From Thermosulfurimonas sp. F29 (GTDB lineage: Bacteria > Desulfobacterota > Thermodesulfobacteria > Thermodesulfobacteriales > Thermodesulfobacteriaceae), in the NCBI RefSeq assembly GCF_019688735.1, contig NZ_JAIFYA010000003.1:62001-126000 (forward strand): 64,000 nucleotides of DNA, read 5' to 3'. This document shows positions 1-8,914 of this stretch, piece by piece. A model generated the notes under the pieces. That model had not been told where the DNA came from and ran no database searches. It worked only from the letters and a program-made list of their open reading frames with translations. Made by a program: the position numbers and the translations under genes. Within the stretch, counting starts at the first letter, position 1. Each line of letters begins with the position of its first letter.

Positions 1-195
1 GGGGTTCGAAAAACCGCGAAGACGGGTATGGTAAGTCTCCGCCGCCAGAATCTTTTCCCATCGTGCAAGTTCCTGATCCTTGAGAATGATACCTTTTTTG
101 GAAGTCGTTCTCTTCACGGATAAAGGTCTCTTTTCTTCTCTTTTACAATTTCCAAGAAACAGACACATCACCAAAATCAGAATAACAAATCTCAT
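1..195 (-). CDS. pilP: PilP-like lipoprotein of type IV pilus (3' end cut by window)
   Basis: Partial gene, 65 codons visible. The ATG at 195 overlaps the TGA of pilO (ATGA, 192-195). The N-terminus is a short hydrophobic stretch ending in a lipobox-like LFLGNC followed by KREE, as expected for an outer- or inner-membrane-anchored lipoprotein. PilP is the lipoprotein that follows PilO in pilMNOPQ operons and links the inner-membrane PilNO complex to the PilQ secretin. Naming rests mainly on position and lipobox, because the conserved PilP domain lies outside the window. AT-rich like the other pil genes here. Confidence 0.7.
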   Translation of the reverse strand, partial: MRFVILILVMCLFLGNCKREEKRPLSVKRTTSKKGIILKDQELARWEKILAAETYHTRLRGFSNP

Positions 196-809
196 CTCTT
201 TTTCCTTTTATTTATCACCTTTCCTGTATATCTATAAGTATGAAACACACATCTTGCGGAAAGATAAAATTTTTCTGCCTCACCTTCTCGCATCTGTAGA
301 TCCATAGAGTTCAAAGTAATAATACGGGGCAGGTGTTCAACCTTTTCCCAGAAAAGAACCAATTCTTCAAAAGTTCCTTTTAATTCAATACCGAAAGGAA
401 TAGTATTATAGTAATCATGAGCAATTTCCGGCTGAGGAGTAAAGGAGACAACCTCCAGACCAGAATGTTTAGCCTGCTCGGATACTCGACTCAACAGTTC
501 CGGAATCTCCTTTTCATTGGGAAGCGTATAAACCAATTTCTTAAAAAAGATCTTTCTTCTTGCCAGTTTAGCCTCAAGTAATGGTTTCTGTTTCGATATT
601 TTTTGATATTTAGCAATTTCCTTTCGCAGTTTATCATTTTCTTTCGTCAAATTTTCAATCTTTTTTACCGAAGGAATTACAAACCAATAAACATAAACAA
701 ACACAGGAAGAATTATACTAATAATAGCCAGAATGAATCTCTGTCGGAAATTTAGAGGCTCTATTTGTTTAACAAACCAGGATTTTAATTTATAAAAATA
801 ATCACGCAT
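192..809 (-). CDS. pilO: Type IV pilus inner-membrane protein PilO
   Basis: 205-residue bitopic protein: a short cytoplasmic start, one membrane helix near residues 25-48, a coiled coil (about 50-80) rich in Lys/Glu, then a periplasmic ferredoxin-like domain. The stretch SRVSEQAKHSGLEVVSFTPQPE and the later GTFEELVLFWEKVEHLPRI are typical of PilO ring/core domains. It pairs with PilN to form the alignment subcomplex between the cytoplasmic motor platform (PilM) and the secretin. It lies 8 nt after pilN and overlaps pilP by 4 nt, so it is part of a pilMNOP operon read leftwards. Confidence 0.85.
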   Translation of the reverse strand: MRDYFYKLKSWFVKQIEPLNFRQRFILAIISIILPVFVYVYWFVIPSVKKIENLTKENDKLRKEIAKYQKISKQKPLLEAKLARRKIFFKKLVYTLPNEKEIPELLSRVSEQAKHSGLEVVSFTPQPEIAHDYYNTIPFGIELKGTFEELVLFWEKVEHLPRIITLNSMDLQMREGEAEKFYLSARCVFHTYRYTGKVINKRKKR

Positions 810-817
810 ATTGCACC

Positions 818-1354
818 TTAAAATTCAAGATTAATTTTAAACTCGATCAAATTGTAACCTTTTATCTCTTTTTGTTTGGTATATAATAAGTCAGTGCGCT
901 TGAAAAGTTTCTTACTCTCTAATGCCTTAAGATAAACAGCAACATTTTCATAATCAAGCGCAAATCCAGAAACAATAGCTCTATTATTATGAAGAGAAAA
1001 ATTCACCAAATACATTTTACCTATAGGCACAGAAAGCATAATTTCATCAAAAATCTTTAAAAGTTGACCGCGCTTCCTTTTTAAATCAATGATAGTTTGA
1101 ATACGATTTTTAAGTTCATCGTCTTCCTTTTTAAGTTTTTCGATCTTTTTTATTAAAATTATGTATCGAGCTCTTTCACGCTGAAGCAACTCTTTTTCTC
1201 GATTTTTATCGTTAATTTCCCTTTGAATCGCTAAAAAAGAAAATATAACCAAAAATAAACATAAACATGCAGATAAAAAATAAATCTTAAGCCAATCTAT
1301 TCGAAGAACAAATTTTCTCTTCTCTCGCTCTTTTACAAAATTAATTTTAATCAT
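818..1354 (-). CDS. pilN: Type IV pilus inner-membrane protein PilN
   Basis: 178 residues. The N-terminus MIKINFVKER corresponds to the cytoplasmic INLLP-type motif by which PilN docks into PilM; here the Leu-Pro part is replaced by Phe-Val. One membrane helix follows (about 23-44), then a Lys/Glu-rich coiled coil (about 48-95) and a periplasmic alpha/beta domain ending in KINLEF. The ATG overlaps the pilM stop (ATGA, 1351-1354). The weak sequence motif means the call leans on topology, length and operon position, which together are strong. Confidence 0.85.
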   Translation of the reverse strand: MIKINFVKEREKRKFVLRIDWLKIYFLSACLCLFLVIFSFLAIQREINDKNREKELLQRERARYIILIKKIEKLKKEDDELKNRIQTIIDLKRKRGQLLKIFDEIMLSVPIGKMYLVNFSLHNNRAIVSGFALDYENVAVYLKALESKKLFKRTDLLYTKQKEIKGYNLIEFKINLEF

Positions 1355-2394
1355 GCTATAAACTCTCGGATGGCCTGAGCGACAGCAAAGGCGCCAATTC
1401 TATTAATATAAGAAATATAATTTTCATCAAAATTACCAGAAAAAGAAAGTTTAGAATTCAATGTTATACCCTTTACTTCTATTTTAAATTGATCTCTTAT
1501 AAAATCAGAAAATCCCGGTATATTACTGCCACCTCCGATAATGAATATCTCTTTAGGAACCATGTAATATTTACCTTTAAAAATATTAAAACTATTTTCA
1601 ATTTCCTCCACAAGATTACGCAAGAATTCCGTATATATTTCTTTTATCGCATAACCTCTTTCATCGTCGGGAAAGGAAAACTGAAGCTTTTCCGCCTCAT
1701 CAAGAGGAACATCCAATTCTTGAGAAATATTTTTTAAAATATAAGACAAACCATAGGCAATCTCTCTGGAAAATAGTGGTCCAAGCTTATCAATAAATAC
1801 CGTCAAAGTTTTAGAAAATCCTATATCGATGACTAATCTAATATTAGGCCCATATAAAAATTCAAGTAAATTAGAAATCGCAAAAACATCTACATCTATA
1901 GCGTTAACCGTGAGGTTTAGTTCAGAAAAAATTTCTAACAAGGTATCAACATTCTCCTTCTTAGCTGTAGCAAAAATTATCTCATATTTGTCTTTTTCTT
2001 TAATAAAAGGAACATAATCTATATAAATATCACTTAAATCGAAGGGAACAAAACTCTCTATCTCCGAGAGAACCGCCTGATGAAAATCTTCCTCCTCCAC
2101 AAAGCTAAGAGGGATGCGCTCATAGAAAGTGGTATATGCGTAAAGACCAGTATTGAGTAAATGCGTCCGAGGTTTTAAATTATCCAGCAGCTCCTTTAAA
2201 GCCTTAAGAAACGCCTCCTTGTTCTTGATCATCCCATCGGTTACGGTGTCCGGAGGAAGACGAATCTGTGAAAAACTGTTTATAACAATAGAAGAACCTT
2301 TTTGATAAGCTTCGGCAAGCTTGAGAGAGTAACTACCTATATCTAACCCCAAAAAACCCCTCTTTTTCCCAAATGGCCCAAAAGATATAAACAT
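1351..2394 (-). CDS. pilM: Type IV pilus assembly ATPase-like protein PilM
   Basis: FtsA/actin-fold cytoplasmic protein of 347 residues. Phosphate-1 motif GLDIGSYSLKLAE, phosphate-2 motif VIDIGFSKTLTVF and adenosine motif IIGGGSNIPGF are all visible. It binds the N-terminus of PilN and couples the pilus motor to the envelope complex. I chose the ATG at 2394, with GGAGAGGGAGG just upstream, over an in-frame upstream start at 2442 that would lie inside the promoter. First gene of the pilMNOP operon. Base composition is far lower in G+C than lepA next door. Confidence 0.9.
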   Translation of the reverse strand: MFISFGPFGKKRGFLGLDIGSYSLKLAEAYQKGSSIVINSFSQIRLPPDTVTDGMIKNKEAFLKALKELLDNLKPRTHLLNTGLYAYTTFYERIPLSFVEEEDFHQAVLSEIESFVPFDLSDIYIDYVPFIKEKDKYEIIFATAKKENVDTLLEIFSELNLTVNAIDVDVFAISNLLEFLYGPNIRLVIDIGFSKTLTVFIDKLGPLFSREIAYGLSYILKNISQELDVPLDEAEKLQFSFPDDERGYAIKEIYTEFLRNLVEEIENSFNIFKGKYYMVPKEIFIIGGGSNIPGFSDFIRDQFKIEVKGITLNSKLSFSGNFDENYISYINRIGAFAVAQAIREFIA

Positions 2395-2412
2395 CGGCCC
2401 TCCCTCTCCTCT

Positions 2413-2463
2413 TTCATAGCTTAAACTCACAGTCCTTGTCAAGCAGCAAAATTACCTTAGAGT
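2413..2463. promoter_or_regulatory. Overlapping divergent promoters of pilM and lepA
   Basis: Minus strand: perfect TTGACA (2437-2442), 18-bp spacer, TATGAA (2413-2418), giving a short leader to pilM at 2394. Plus strand: TTGTCA (2436-2441), 16-bp spacer, TAGAGT (2458-2463), facing lepA at 2498. The two -35 boxes occupy almost the same bases, so the two promoters probably exclude one another. Motifs are read directly; use as promoters is inference. Confidence 0.55.
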
Positions 2464-2497
2464 TATAGTTGCAAAAAGTCTGGACATACGGGCACCC

Positions 2498-4297
2498 ATG
2501 AAGGCCTTCCCTCAGGAAAGGATAAGAAACTTTTCCATCATCGCCCATGTGGACCACGGGAAGTCCACGCTGGCCGATCGTCTGCTCGAGGCCACCGGGG
2601 CGGTCTCGGAAAGGGAAATGCGTGAACAGTTCCTGGACAAGCTCGATCTCGAACGGGAAAGGGGCATCACCATCAAGGCCCAGGCGGTGCGTCTTTACTA
2701 CCAGGCCGAGGACGGTGAGGTGTATCAGCTCAACCTCATCGACACGCCCGGCCATGTGGACTTCTCCTACGAGGTTTCCCGGGCCCTTTCCGCCTGTGAG
2801 GGGGCCCTTCTGGTGGTGGACGCCTCCCAGGGGGTGGAGGCCCAGACCCTGGCCAATGTCTATCTGGCCCTAGAAAACGACCTGGAGATCATTCCGGTGC
2901 TCAACAAGATCGACCTTCCCCAGGCCGACCCGGATCGGGTCCGAAGGGAGATAGAGGAGATCATCGGGCTAGACGCCTCCGAGGCCATAGAGGCCAGTGC
3001 CAAACTGGGCATAGGCACCAGGGAGATCCTGGAGGCCATCGTGAAAAGGATCCCACCGCCCCGGGGAGAAAGGAAAAAACCCCTGCGGGCCCTCATCTTC
3101 GATTCCTGGTACGACCCCTATCTGGGAGTGGTGGTCCTCATCCGGGTGGTGGAGGGAAAGATCCATCCGGGCCAGAGGATCAGGCTCCTTTCCACCGGCC
3201 GGGTCTACGAGGTGACCCGGGTGGGGGTCTTCGCCCCGCATCCCACCTCGGTGGACGCCCTCTACGCCGGAGAGGTGGGCTTTTTCGCCGCCGGCATCAA
3301 GGAGGTCCGCGAAACCCGCATCGGCGACACGGTTACCGAAGCCGACGCGGAGGTGGAACCGCTTCCCGGTTTCCGGGAGATCAAACCCATGGTCTTTGCC
3401 GGAATCTTTCCCGTGATAAGTGACGACTACGAGGACCTGCGCGAGGCCATCGAAAAGCTCTGGCTGAACGACCCCGCCTTCTCCTACGAGCCCGAAACCT
3501 CGGCGGCCCTGGGCTTCGGATTCCGCTGCGGGTTCCAGGGATTACTCCACATGGAAATCGTCCAGGAGCGACTGGAACGGGAGTTCGGGCTCAACCTGAT
3601 CACCACCGCTCCCTCGGTGCGCTACCGGGTGGAGCTCACCAGCGGCGAGGAGATGGAGATAGAGAATCCCGCCCAGTGGCCCGACCCCGGAAGGATAAAG
3701 GAAGTCAAGGAGCCCTACATACGGGCCGAGATCTACACCCCCAAAGATTACATCGGTCCCATCCTCACCCTCTGCGAGGAAAAACGGGGGATTCAAAAGG
3801 AGATACGCTACCTCACCCCGGAACGGGTCCTCATCATCTACGATCTTCCCTTTGCCGAGGTGGTGCTCGACTTCTTCGACCGACTCAAGTCCGTGTCCCG
3901 GGGCTACGCCTCCATGGATTATCAGTTCCTGGAATATCGCCCCGGCGATCTGGTAAAGATGGACATCCTCATCAACAAGCAACCCGTGGACGCCCTCTCG
4001 GTGATCGTCCACCGGGAGAAGGCCTATTACCGCGGGCGGGAGCTGGTGTCCAGACTCAAGGAGGTCATTCCCCGCCAGCTCTTTGAGGTGGTCATCCAGG
4101 CGGCCATAGGTTCCAAGGTCATTGCCCGGGAAAGGATCCCTCCGCTCAGAAAGGATGTGCTGGCCAAGTGCTACGGAGGGGATGTGACCCGAAAGAAAAA
4201 ATTGCTGGAAAAACAAAAAGAGGGTAAAAAGCGCATGAAGGCCCTGGGGCAGGTAGAGATCCCTCAGGAGGCCTTCCTGGCGGTGTTGCGCATCTAA
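2498..4297 (+). CDS. lepA: Elongation factor 4 (LepA), ribosome back-translocase GTPase
   Basis: 599 residues, the normal length for EF4. It opens with the G1 motif AHVDHGKST, then [11 protein letters not shown] (switch I), DTPGHVD (G3), NKIDLP (G4) and SAKLG (G5). Domains II, III and V follow, and the LepA-specific C-terminal domain includes [23 protein letters not shown] and [16 protein letters not shown]. It binds the 70S ribosome and acts on stalled or mis-translocated complexes and late 30S assembly. lepB follows after 22 nt, the common lepA-lepB pairing. Confidence 0.98.
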   Translation: MKAFPQERIRNFSIIAHVDHGKSTLADRLLEATGAVSEREMREQFLDKLDLERERGITIKAQAVRLYYQAEDGEVYQLNLIDTPGHVDFSYEVSRALSACEGALLVVDASQGVEAQTLANVYLALENDLEIIPVLNKIDLPQADPDRVRREIEEIIGLDASEAIEASAKLGIGTREILEAIVKRIPPPRGERKKPLRALIFDSWYDPYLGVVVLIRVVEGKIHPGQRIRLLSTGRVYEVTRVGVFAPHPTSVDALYAGEVGFFAAGIKEVRETRIGDTVTEADAEVEPLPGFREIKPMVFAGIFPVISDDYEDLREAIEKLWLNDPAFSYEPETSAALGFGFRCGFQGLLHMEIVQERLEREFGLNLITTAPSVRYRVELTSGEEMEIENPAQWPDPGRIKEVKEPYIRAEIYTPKDYIGPILTLCEEKRGIQKEIRYLTPERVLIIYDLPFAEVVLDFFDRLKSVSRGYASMDYQFLEYRPGDLVKMDILINKQPVDALSVIVHREKAYYRGRELVSRLKEVIPRQLFEVVIQAAIGSKVIARERIPPLRKDVLAKCYGGDVTRKKKLLEKQKEGKKRMKALGQVEIPQEAFLAVLRI

Positions 4298-4319
4298 AAC
4301 CGGCAAAGGAGCCCGTAAG

Positions 4320-4970
4320 ATGGAGGATTTCTGGGAAAAAGTTTGGGATTGGGTGAAAAGCATAGCGCTGGCCCTGGTTCTGGCCCTCTTCATTCGCACC
4401 TTTTTCGTGCAGGCCTACAAGATCCCCTCCGGATCCATGATCCCCACCCTTCTCATCGGGGACCACATCCTGGTAAACAAGATGGTCTACGGGATCAGGG
4501 ATCCCTTCACCCGCAGACCCATCCTTTACCACGGACGCCTTCCCAGGCGTCAGGAGGTGGTGGTGTTTATTTATCCCCTGAATCGAAAGCTCGACTTCAT
4601 CAAACGGGTCATAGGGCTCCCCGGAGATGTCATTATGATCCGGAACAAGCGGGTTTATGTAAACGGCAAACTCCTCAGGGAACCCTATGTACAGCACACC
4701 GATCCTCGGGTTTACCCCCTCCGCGAGGTGTGCGTAAGGGATCCCTTTTCCGTATCAGGGAGTCTCTGCCGGGACAACTTCGGGCCGGTGCGGGTTCCCC
4801 CGGGCTACATCTTCGTCATGGGGGACAATCGGGACGAGAGTTACGACAGCCGTTTCTGGGGGTTCGTGCCCCTTCGGGACCTCAAGGGCAAGGCCTTTCT
4901 CATATATTTCTCCTGGGATCCGCGCACCTTTCACATTCGCTGGCGCAGAATAGGAAAGCTCATTCACTGA
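4320..4970 (+). CDS. lepB: Signal peptidase I
   Basis: 216-residue membrane protease that cleaves Sec/Tat signal peptides. One membrane helix (residues 14-33) precedes box B SGSM with catalytic Ser39; general-base Lys95 sits in FIKRVIGLPGD, and the GDNRDES box D is near residue 168. Short and single-anchored, unlike the two-helix E. coli enzyme. Preceded by lepA. Its last 7 nt overlap the end of convergent tolB. Confidence 0.96.
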   Translation: MEDFWEKVWDWVKSIALALVLALFIRTFFVQAYKIPSGSMIPTLLIGDHILVNKMVYGIRDPFTRRPILYHGRLPRRQEVVVFIYPLNRKLDFIKRVIGLPGDVIMIRNKRVYVNGKLLREPYVQHTDPRVYPLREVCVRDPFSVSGSLCRDNFGPVRVPPGYIFVMGDNRDESYDSRFWGFVPLRDLKGKAFLIYFSWDPRTFHIRWRRIGKLIH

Positions 4971-6208
4971 GGGAGCCTTCCCCAGTCCAGCCCCACGATG
5001 CGTCCCGAAAGATAGAGCTCGCGCACGGCCCCGTTTACCAGAAAGAGATACAGTCCCTCGCCCCGGGGACCGCGTCCGCGGGCCAGCACATACATTCCGT
5101 CTGGGGCCACCCGTGGCTCCTCAAAGGAACCCTCCCCGCTTATGGCCAGGGGATTCCCTCCCCCGGGATCCACGGAAAAAAGGATGAATCGTCCCCGGCG
5201 CAGACCGGAAAAGATTATTCGATCCCCCCGGGGGGACCAGACCGGAGAGACATTGTATCGTCCGGAAAAGGTGAGCCGTCGAGTGCCCCCGGTAAGAAAG
5301 TCGTAAACATAGATCTGGGGGCTACCGCTCCGATCCGAAACGAAGGCCAGGTAGTGCCCGTCCGGGGAAAAGCTTCCCCCGGTGTTCAGGCCCTCGCCCT
5401 GGGTGAGCCTCCGCAGGATCCTTCCCGAAAGGTCTACCAGATAAAGGTCCGGAGAACCGTCCTTGCTCAGAGTGACCACCAGCCGTTTCCCGTCCGGATG
5501 CCACACCGGGGAGGCGTTAAGCCCCGGGTAGGCGGAGAGCGTGCGCACGCTTCCGGAGACCAGATCCATCGTCCGGACGACCGGACGGCCGCCTTCGTAG
5601 CTGACGAAGACCAGACGCCGCCCATCCGGCGAAAACCGCGGGCTGAGAATGATGGGGGCCCGATAGAGCACCCGGAGGTTGTAGTGATCAAAGTGCATGA
5701 GACAGAGCTCGTCCCCCCCGGGGGTGCGCCGCACGAAGGCCACCTGGGAATAGCTCACTCCGGGGAAACCGGCCATGGCTCTCACAGCCTGGTCCACGAA
5801 TCGGTGAATCATGAAGCGCCCGGCGGCGGGTGGACCGGTGAAGAGCCTGCGCAGGAGAGGACGATCTTCAAAGAGATCCCTCAACTCGAGATAGAGACGA
5901 AGCCGTGGACGCAGGGCCTCCACCCTTCCGGAGATGAGATATTCCTGGACCGAGGTCCTTCCCAGAGGGGGTTCCGTGAGCACCCGGAAAATGAGGTGCA
6001 GACGCAGATCGTTTCGCAAAACCGCGGAAAGCTCCCTCGAAACCTCGGCCGGACCGGAAAGGGGAGGTACCCGCACCACGATGGGGGTGAAGCTGGGTTG
6101 ATCCACCACGACGGTAAGTTCCCGAGCGACGGTTCCCGCAACCGTGAGAAGGGAAAGGACCACCGCGAGAAGGAGGACTTTGACAGCCCGAACACACGGG
6201 GATAACAT
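4964..6208 (-). CDS. tolB: TolB-type periplasmic beta-propeller protein
   Basis: 414 residues. A signal peptide (VKVLLLAVVLSLLTVAGTVA) leads to the TolB N-terminal domain (VVRVPPLSGP, AVLRNDLRLHLIFRVL), then a six-bladed propeller with repeated blades of the type FSPDGRRLVFVS, WHPDGKRLVV, FSPDGHYLAFVSDR, WSPRGDRIIFSG. TolB works with Pal and TolAQR in outer-membrane constriction, but none of those genes is adjacent, so a lone TolB-like role is possible. Start placed at the ATG at 6208 (GGAG just upstream); a TTG at 6244 would remove the proper signal peptide start. Confidence 0.85.
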   Translation of the reverse strand: MLSPCVRAVKVLLLAVVLSLLTVAGTVARELTVVVDQPSFTPIVVRVPPLSGPAEVSRELSAVLRNDLRLHLIFRVLTEPPLGRTSVQEYLISGRVEALRPRLRLYLELRDLFEDRPLLRRLFTGPPAAGRFMIHRFVDQAVRAMAGFPGVSYSQVAFVRRTPGGDELCLMHFDHYNLRVLYRAPIILSPRFSPDGRRLVFVSYEGGRPVVRTMDLVSGSVRTLSAYPGLNASPVWHPDGKRLVVTLSKDGSPDLYLVDLSGRILRRLTQGEGLNTGGSFSPDGHYLAFVSDRSGSPQIYVYDFLTGGTRRLTFSGRYNVSPVWSPRGDRIIFSGLRRGRFILFSVDPGGGNPLAISGEGSFEEPRVAPDGMYVLARGRGPRGEGLYLFLVNGAVRELYLSGRIVGLDWGRLPQ

Positions 6209-6249
6209 GTCTCCAAATATAGTTCCCGGGAAAGGAGGCGCCAAGGCCG

Positions 6250-7425
6250 ATGATTATTATTCTCAGACCCGAAGTCGATCCCGCCGGGCCGGAGGTCAAA
6301 CAGATCCTGAACACCCTCCATTACTATCAGGGCGTTCAGACCCGCATCTCCGGAGTCACGGGCAAGGAGAGGAAGGTGATCGAGATATATGTGATAGGGG
6401 ATACCTCCCGCATCCCCGAGGAGGAGATAGAGCGTCTCCCCGGGGTGGAGAGGGTGGTTCGGGTCTCCAAGAAGTATCGCCTGATCGGTCGTCACCGGGA
6501 GGACCTCGAGGCCCTGGGCTTCGAGTACAACGGTCTCTACTTCGACCAGGACTCCTTTCACATCTTCGCCGGGCTCTGCGCGGTGGACACCCCGGAGAAT
6601 GTGGAGGCCATGTTCCGGGCCCTGCGGGAGGTGGGCGTCACCACCTCGCGAATGGGGGCCTACAAGCCCCGCACCAATCCCTATTCCTTTCAGGGACACG
6701 GGCGTCGGTGTCTGCCCTGGCTTTTTGAACTGGCCGGGAAGTACGGCATCAGGTGTATTGCCATGGAGGTCACCAAGGAAGTCCACATAGAGGAGATTTA
6801 CGAGGAGCTCGAGCGGGCCGGGCGCCCCACCGGGGTCATGCTCCAGATCGGCACCCGAAACGCCCAGAACTTCGAACTGCTCAAGGCGGTGGGAAGCCAG
6901 AACGAGTTTCCCGTTCTTTACAAGCGAGGAATGGGAATCACCCTCGAGGAATCCCTCAACGCCTGTGAGTACATCGCCAGTGAGGGCAATCGCAGGATCG
7001 TCTTCTGTCTGCGCGGGGTGAAGACCAATCTCGGGGATCCCCATCGCAACCTGGTGGACTTTGCCCATGTTCCGGTGGTGAAGGGGCTCACGCGGCTTCC
7101 GGTTTGCGTGGACCCCACCCATTCCGTCGGACGGAGGCAGACCGCGCCGGACGGAATCCAGGAGATCTTTCACATCGCCGCCCAGGGGGTCATCGCCGGG
7201 GCCAACATGATCCTGGTGGAGTTCCACCCCCGGCCCGAGGAGGCGCTCTGCGACGGTCCCCAGGCCCTGACCCTGGAGGAACTTCCCCACTTCGTGGAGG
7301 ACATGCGGGTGGTGCGCGAGGCCTACCTCACCCGCAAGGCCCTGGCCCATAGATATCAAACCGCACCGTCCCGAAAGGAGGTCTCCATCGATGAAGGGAC
7401 TCTACCTTCAGCATGTGCCCTTTGA
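6250..7425 (+). CDS. aroF: DAHP synthase, class I-beta type, divergent (shikimate pathway entry)
   Basis: 391 residues: an N-terminal ferredoxin-like/ACT-type regulatory domain (about 1-85), then the TIM barrel of 3-deoxy-7-phosphoheptulonate synthase, which condenses PEP with erythrose 4-phosphate. Family motifs: KPRTNPYSFQG, QIGTRNAQNFELLK, LYKRGM, FCLRGVKT, VCVDPTHSVGRR, EFHPRPEEALCDG. Two usually invariant spots differ: the metal-binding AGPC loop reads AGLCAVD, keeping the Cys, and the RGGAFKPR motif reads RMGAYKPR. It overlaps the following amidotransferase gene by 35 nt. Function as DAHP synthase is likely but the substitutions leave some doubt. Confidence 0.85.
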   Translation: MIIILRPEVDPAGPEVKQILNTLHYYQGVQTRISGVTGKERKVIEIYVIGDTSRIPEEEIERLPGVERVVRVSKKYRLIGRHREDLEALGFEYNGLYFDQDSFHIFAGLCAVDTPENVEAMFRALREVGVTTSRMGAYKPRTNPYSFQGHGRRCLPWLFELAGKYGIRCIAMEVTKEVHIEEIYEELERAGRPTGVMLQIGTRNAQNFELLKAVGSQNEFPVLYKRGMGITLEESLNACEYIASEGNRRIVFCLRGVKTNLGDPHRNLVDFAHVPVVKGLTRLPVCVDPTHSVGRRQTAPDGIQEIFHIAAQGVIAGANMILVEFHPRPEEALCDGPQALTLEELPHFVEDMRVVREAYLTRKALAHRYQTAPSRKEVSIDEGTLPSACAL

Positions 7426-8080
7426 GACCCCGCGGGCCATCCTGGACTGGGCCGACGAAAGGGGTCACGAACTGCGGGGGATACACCTTTTCGCGGGCGA
7501 TCCTCTCCCCCGGGAGTTTCCCGAGCTGGTGGTGGTTATGGGAGGGCCCATGAGCGTTCACGACGAGGACCGTTATCCCTGGCTTCCGGAGGAAAAGGGT
7601 TACCTGAGGGAGGCCCTGGCGGCCGGAAGCCGCATTCTGGGAATCTGTCTGGGGGCCCAGCTTCTGGCGGAAATCCTGGGAGCGGAAGTGGTCAAGAACC
7701 GGCACAAAGAGATAGGCTGGTTTCCGGTGCACCTTACCGACGAAGCCCTAAAACATTCACTGTTCGAGGGCCTTCCCCGGGAATTTCCGGCCTTTCACTG
7801 GCACGGGGAGACCTTCGGCCTTCCGGAAGGAGCCATGCATGTGGCCTACTCCGAGGCCTGCCGAAACCAGGCCTTCCTTTACCGGGATCAGGCCCTGGCC
7901 CTGCAATTCCACCTGGAAATGACCCCGGAGGGGGCGGAGGACCTCCTGAGACATTCGGCCGAGGATCTGGTTCCCGGGCCTTATGTGCAATCCCCGGAGG
8001 AAATCCGGGGCCGGGATTCTCTATATCGAACCACCCGGGAGATCCTTTTTACCCTTCTGGACCGGTTCGTGGACCTCTAG
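7391..8080 (+). CDS. Class I glutamine amidotransferase-like protein
   Basis: 229 residues with the GATase-1 fold: GGPMSVHDED oxyanion region, nucleophile Cys86 in GICLGAQLLAE, and the His-x-Glu pair in LQFHLEM. This is the GMP-synthase-glutaminase-like family of stand-alone amidotransferases, whose acceptor substrate cannot be read from sequence. Start supported by the strong AAAGGAGG at 7374-7381, inside the end of the DAHP synthase gene. Translational coupling to aroF hints at an aromatic or amine substrate, but that is inference. The 3' end overlaps convergent rsmA by 60 nt. Confidence 0.85.
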   Translation: MKGLYLQHVPFETPRAILDWADERGHELRGIHLFAGDPLPREFPELVVVMGGPMSVHDEDRYPWLPEEKGYLREALAAGSRILGICLGAQLLAEILGAEVVKNRHKEIGWFPVHLTDEALKHSLFEGLPREFPAFHWHGETFGLPEGAMHVAYSEACRNQAFLYRDQALALQFHLEMTPEGAEDLLRHSAEDLVPGPYVQSPEEIRGRDSLYRTTREILFTLLDRFVDL

Positions 8081-8914
8081 GCGACGGGCCAGCTCCAGAT
8101 ACACCTCCGGTCCCACCGCCTCGGCCCTAATATTCTCGGCGAGGCCGAGATCCCGAAAGGCCTCCCGGATCGCCTCTTCCGGCCAGACGGTGGCGAGATT
8201 GCGCAGGAGCTTCTTGCGGCGCCGGGAAAAAGCCACCTTCAGGAGCCGGAAAATCCCCTCGGGAAGAAACTCCCGCCGGAAGACCAGTTTTACCACCGCG
8301 GAAGCCACCTCCGGAGGGGGATAGAATTCCCCGGGGGAAAGGAGCATCAGCCGACGGGCTTCGGTAAGAAGGGAGGTAAGAACGGAAAGCAGACCGTAGT
8401 TTTTCCCTCCCGGGGAAGCGAGCAGCCTTTCGGCCACCTCACGCTGGAACATGAAGACCGCCGCCTCGAAGAGTTCGTGTAATTCGTAGAGTCGATATAG
8501 AAGCCGGCTTGAGAGGTAATAGGGCAGATTCCCGAAGAGGATCAGGGGGCGCCCCACCTCCCGCCTTAACGCGGCATAGTCCAGACGCAGGATATCGCCC
8601 CGGCGGATCTCCACCCGGGAGGGCAGGAAGTTTTCCTTACGGAGTACGGAGAGCAACTTTTCGTCGAGCTCGTAGGCGATGACCCGCCTGAATCGCAGGG
8701 AAAGGGCCCAGGTCAGGATTCCCAGCCCGGCTCCGAGTTCCACCACCGTCTCGTGCGGGGGCAGAGCCGCGGCCTCCACAATCCGCAGGGCCGCTTCCGG
8801 ACGCCGAAGGAAGTGCTGCCCCAGGGACTTGCGCGGCCTGAGACCGTGGCGTCTCAGCAGTTCCGCCGGGCCGGGGGGCTTAGAAGGAATATCGGGGAAA
8901 ACGGGCCCGGGCAT
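8021..8914 (-). CDS. rsmA: 16S rRNA dimethyladenosine transferase RsmA/KsgA
   Basis: About 297 residues. Motifs: RKSLGQHFL at the N-terminus, SAM-binding VELGAGLGILTWAL, and catalytic NLPYYLSS. It dimethylates the two adjacent adenines in helix 45 of 16S rRNA. Start is uncertain: ATGs at 8920 and 8914 both lie inside the end of tsaD (35-41 nt overlap), while longer upstream reading would invade tsaD deeply. The C-terminal 20 residues are encoded across the overlap with the convergent amidotransferase gene. Confidence 0.92.
   Translation of the reverse strand: MPGPVFPDIPSKPPGPAELLRRHGLRPRKSLGQHFLRRPEAALRIVEAAALPPHETVVELGAGLGILTWALSLRFRRVIAYELDEKLLSVLRKENFLPSRVEIRRGDILRLDYAALRREVGRPLILFGNLPYYLSSRLLYRLYELHELFEAAVFMFQREVAERLLASPGGKNYGLLSVLTSLLTEARRLMLLSPGEFYPPPEVASAVVKLVFRREFLPEGIFRLLKVAFSRRRKKLLRNLATVWPEEAIREAFRDLGLAENIRAEAVGPEVYLELARRLEVHEPVQKGKKDLPGGSI

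Noticed and set aside
4343-6205. 620-codon plus-strand frame across lepB and tolB
   Set aside because: It lies out of frame over lepB and antisense to tolB; both those have full family motifs.
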